Assembly: GCA_030068075.1 (NCBI GenBank)
Contig: CM057841.1
Location: 44,805,030-44,869,029 of the forward strand
DNA from: Paguma larvata
Lineage: Eukaryota > Chordata > Mammalia > Carnivora > Viverridae
DNA length: 64,000 bases
Reading direction: 5' to 3'
The notes beneath the pieces are model-generated. The model made no database searches. It saw only the letters and a program-made list of their open reading frames with translations, and was not told the DNA's origin. Below, piece by piece: positions 63,616 through 64,000 of the stretch. Each line of letters opens with the position of its first letter. Position 1 is the stretch's first letter. The position numbers and the translations under genes were made by a program.

Positions 63616-64000
63616 CAGCGTCCACTGCTCATCTCCCCCTGGGCCAGCACTCCTTTCTCCTTGAGGATTTTCCTTCCCTGTGGACGAGATAAAGGTTTTC
63701 TAATGGAGCGAGTCAGAGCTGCCTGGAGCTAGATGGCAAGACCCATCTGTGTGATTTGACGCCTGAATGCTCAGCTCCACAGCATCCGATACCTGCTGTG
63801 TGGTCCATTAGCTTGCGCTTTGGGTGTAGACACGAAGAGGTGCCAGAATATAGCTTTTCTCTATTTCCAAGAAAACTAAACTGATTCTAGGTAGCATGTG
63901 ATGTGAAAATATATGTGTGTTTTGTTGTGAGCATAAGATTTTGCCCTTGAACTCCATCTTGAATTTCCAAACTCAAAAGTCTGAGGGATAAAGTCTGTCT

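Overview
The window is mammalian nuclear DNA, almost certainly from a cat (Felidae). It carries about forty copies or fragments of a tRNA-derived SINE with the feline CanSINE signature: a head with a 'ggctcagtcggttaag' A-box, a 'ggtcatgatctc' segment and a 'gttcgagcccc' B-box, a CT-rich body, and an 'ataaataaacattaaaa' tail. L1 3' ends of carnivore type and older L2, MIR, MaLR and Tigger copies fill much of the rest. The low gene content, stop-rich frames and absence of bacterial features fit this.

Layout. Positions 1 to about 57.9 kb are an intergenic desert with no protein-coding gene that I can support. It holds: an old L1 with a 5' inversion (7.4-9.5 kb); dense SINEs (12-16.6 kb); young L1 3' ends (18.8 and 28.7 kb); a MaLR LTR (24.1 kb); SINE-free stretches (16.6-21.9, 29.3-35.1 and 35.6-42.1 kb); a same-strand retroelement cluster (42.1-45.7 kb); and a nested stack (50.0-55.8 kb) in which a long L1 is interrupted by SINEs and by a Tigger-like DNA transposon that itself carries a SINE.

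The one confident gene is PSMD7 (26S proteasome lid subunit Rpn8) on the + strand. Its GC/CpG-rich TATA-less promoter lies around 58.0-58.3 kb, followed by coding exons 1-5 (58261-58334, 60390-60481, 61536-61628, 62370-62467, 63230-63310), which encode residues 1-146. The window ends in intron 5, so the rest of the C-terminal half lies to the right. All splice sites are GT-AG and the joined frame is open throughout.

As an inference from synteny, this matches the gene-poor interval upstream of PSMD7 on human 16q22, facing ZFHX3. I found no operon, CRISPR, phage or novel protein system. The observations most worth checking are an antioxidant-response/MARE-like site in PSMD7 intron 1, an inverted SINE pair flanking exons 3-4, two unexplained GC-rich islands (about 15.35-16.0 and 34.5-34.86 kb), a poly(A)-tailed retro-insert in an L1, a 40-bp exact repeat, and several unusual SINE structures. 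Repeat family names come from recognition, not from a library search.
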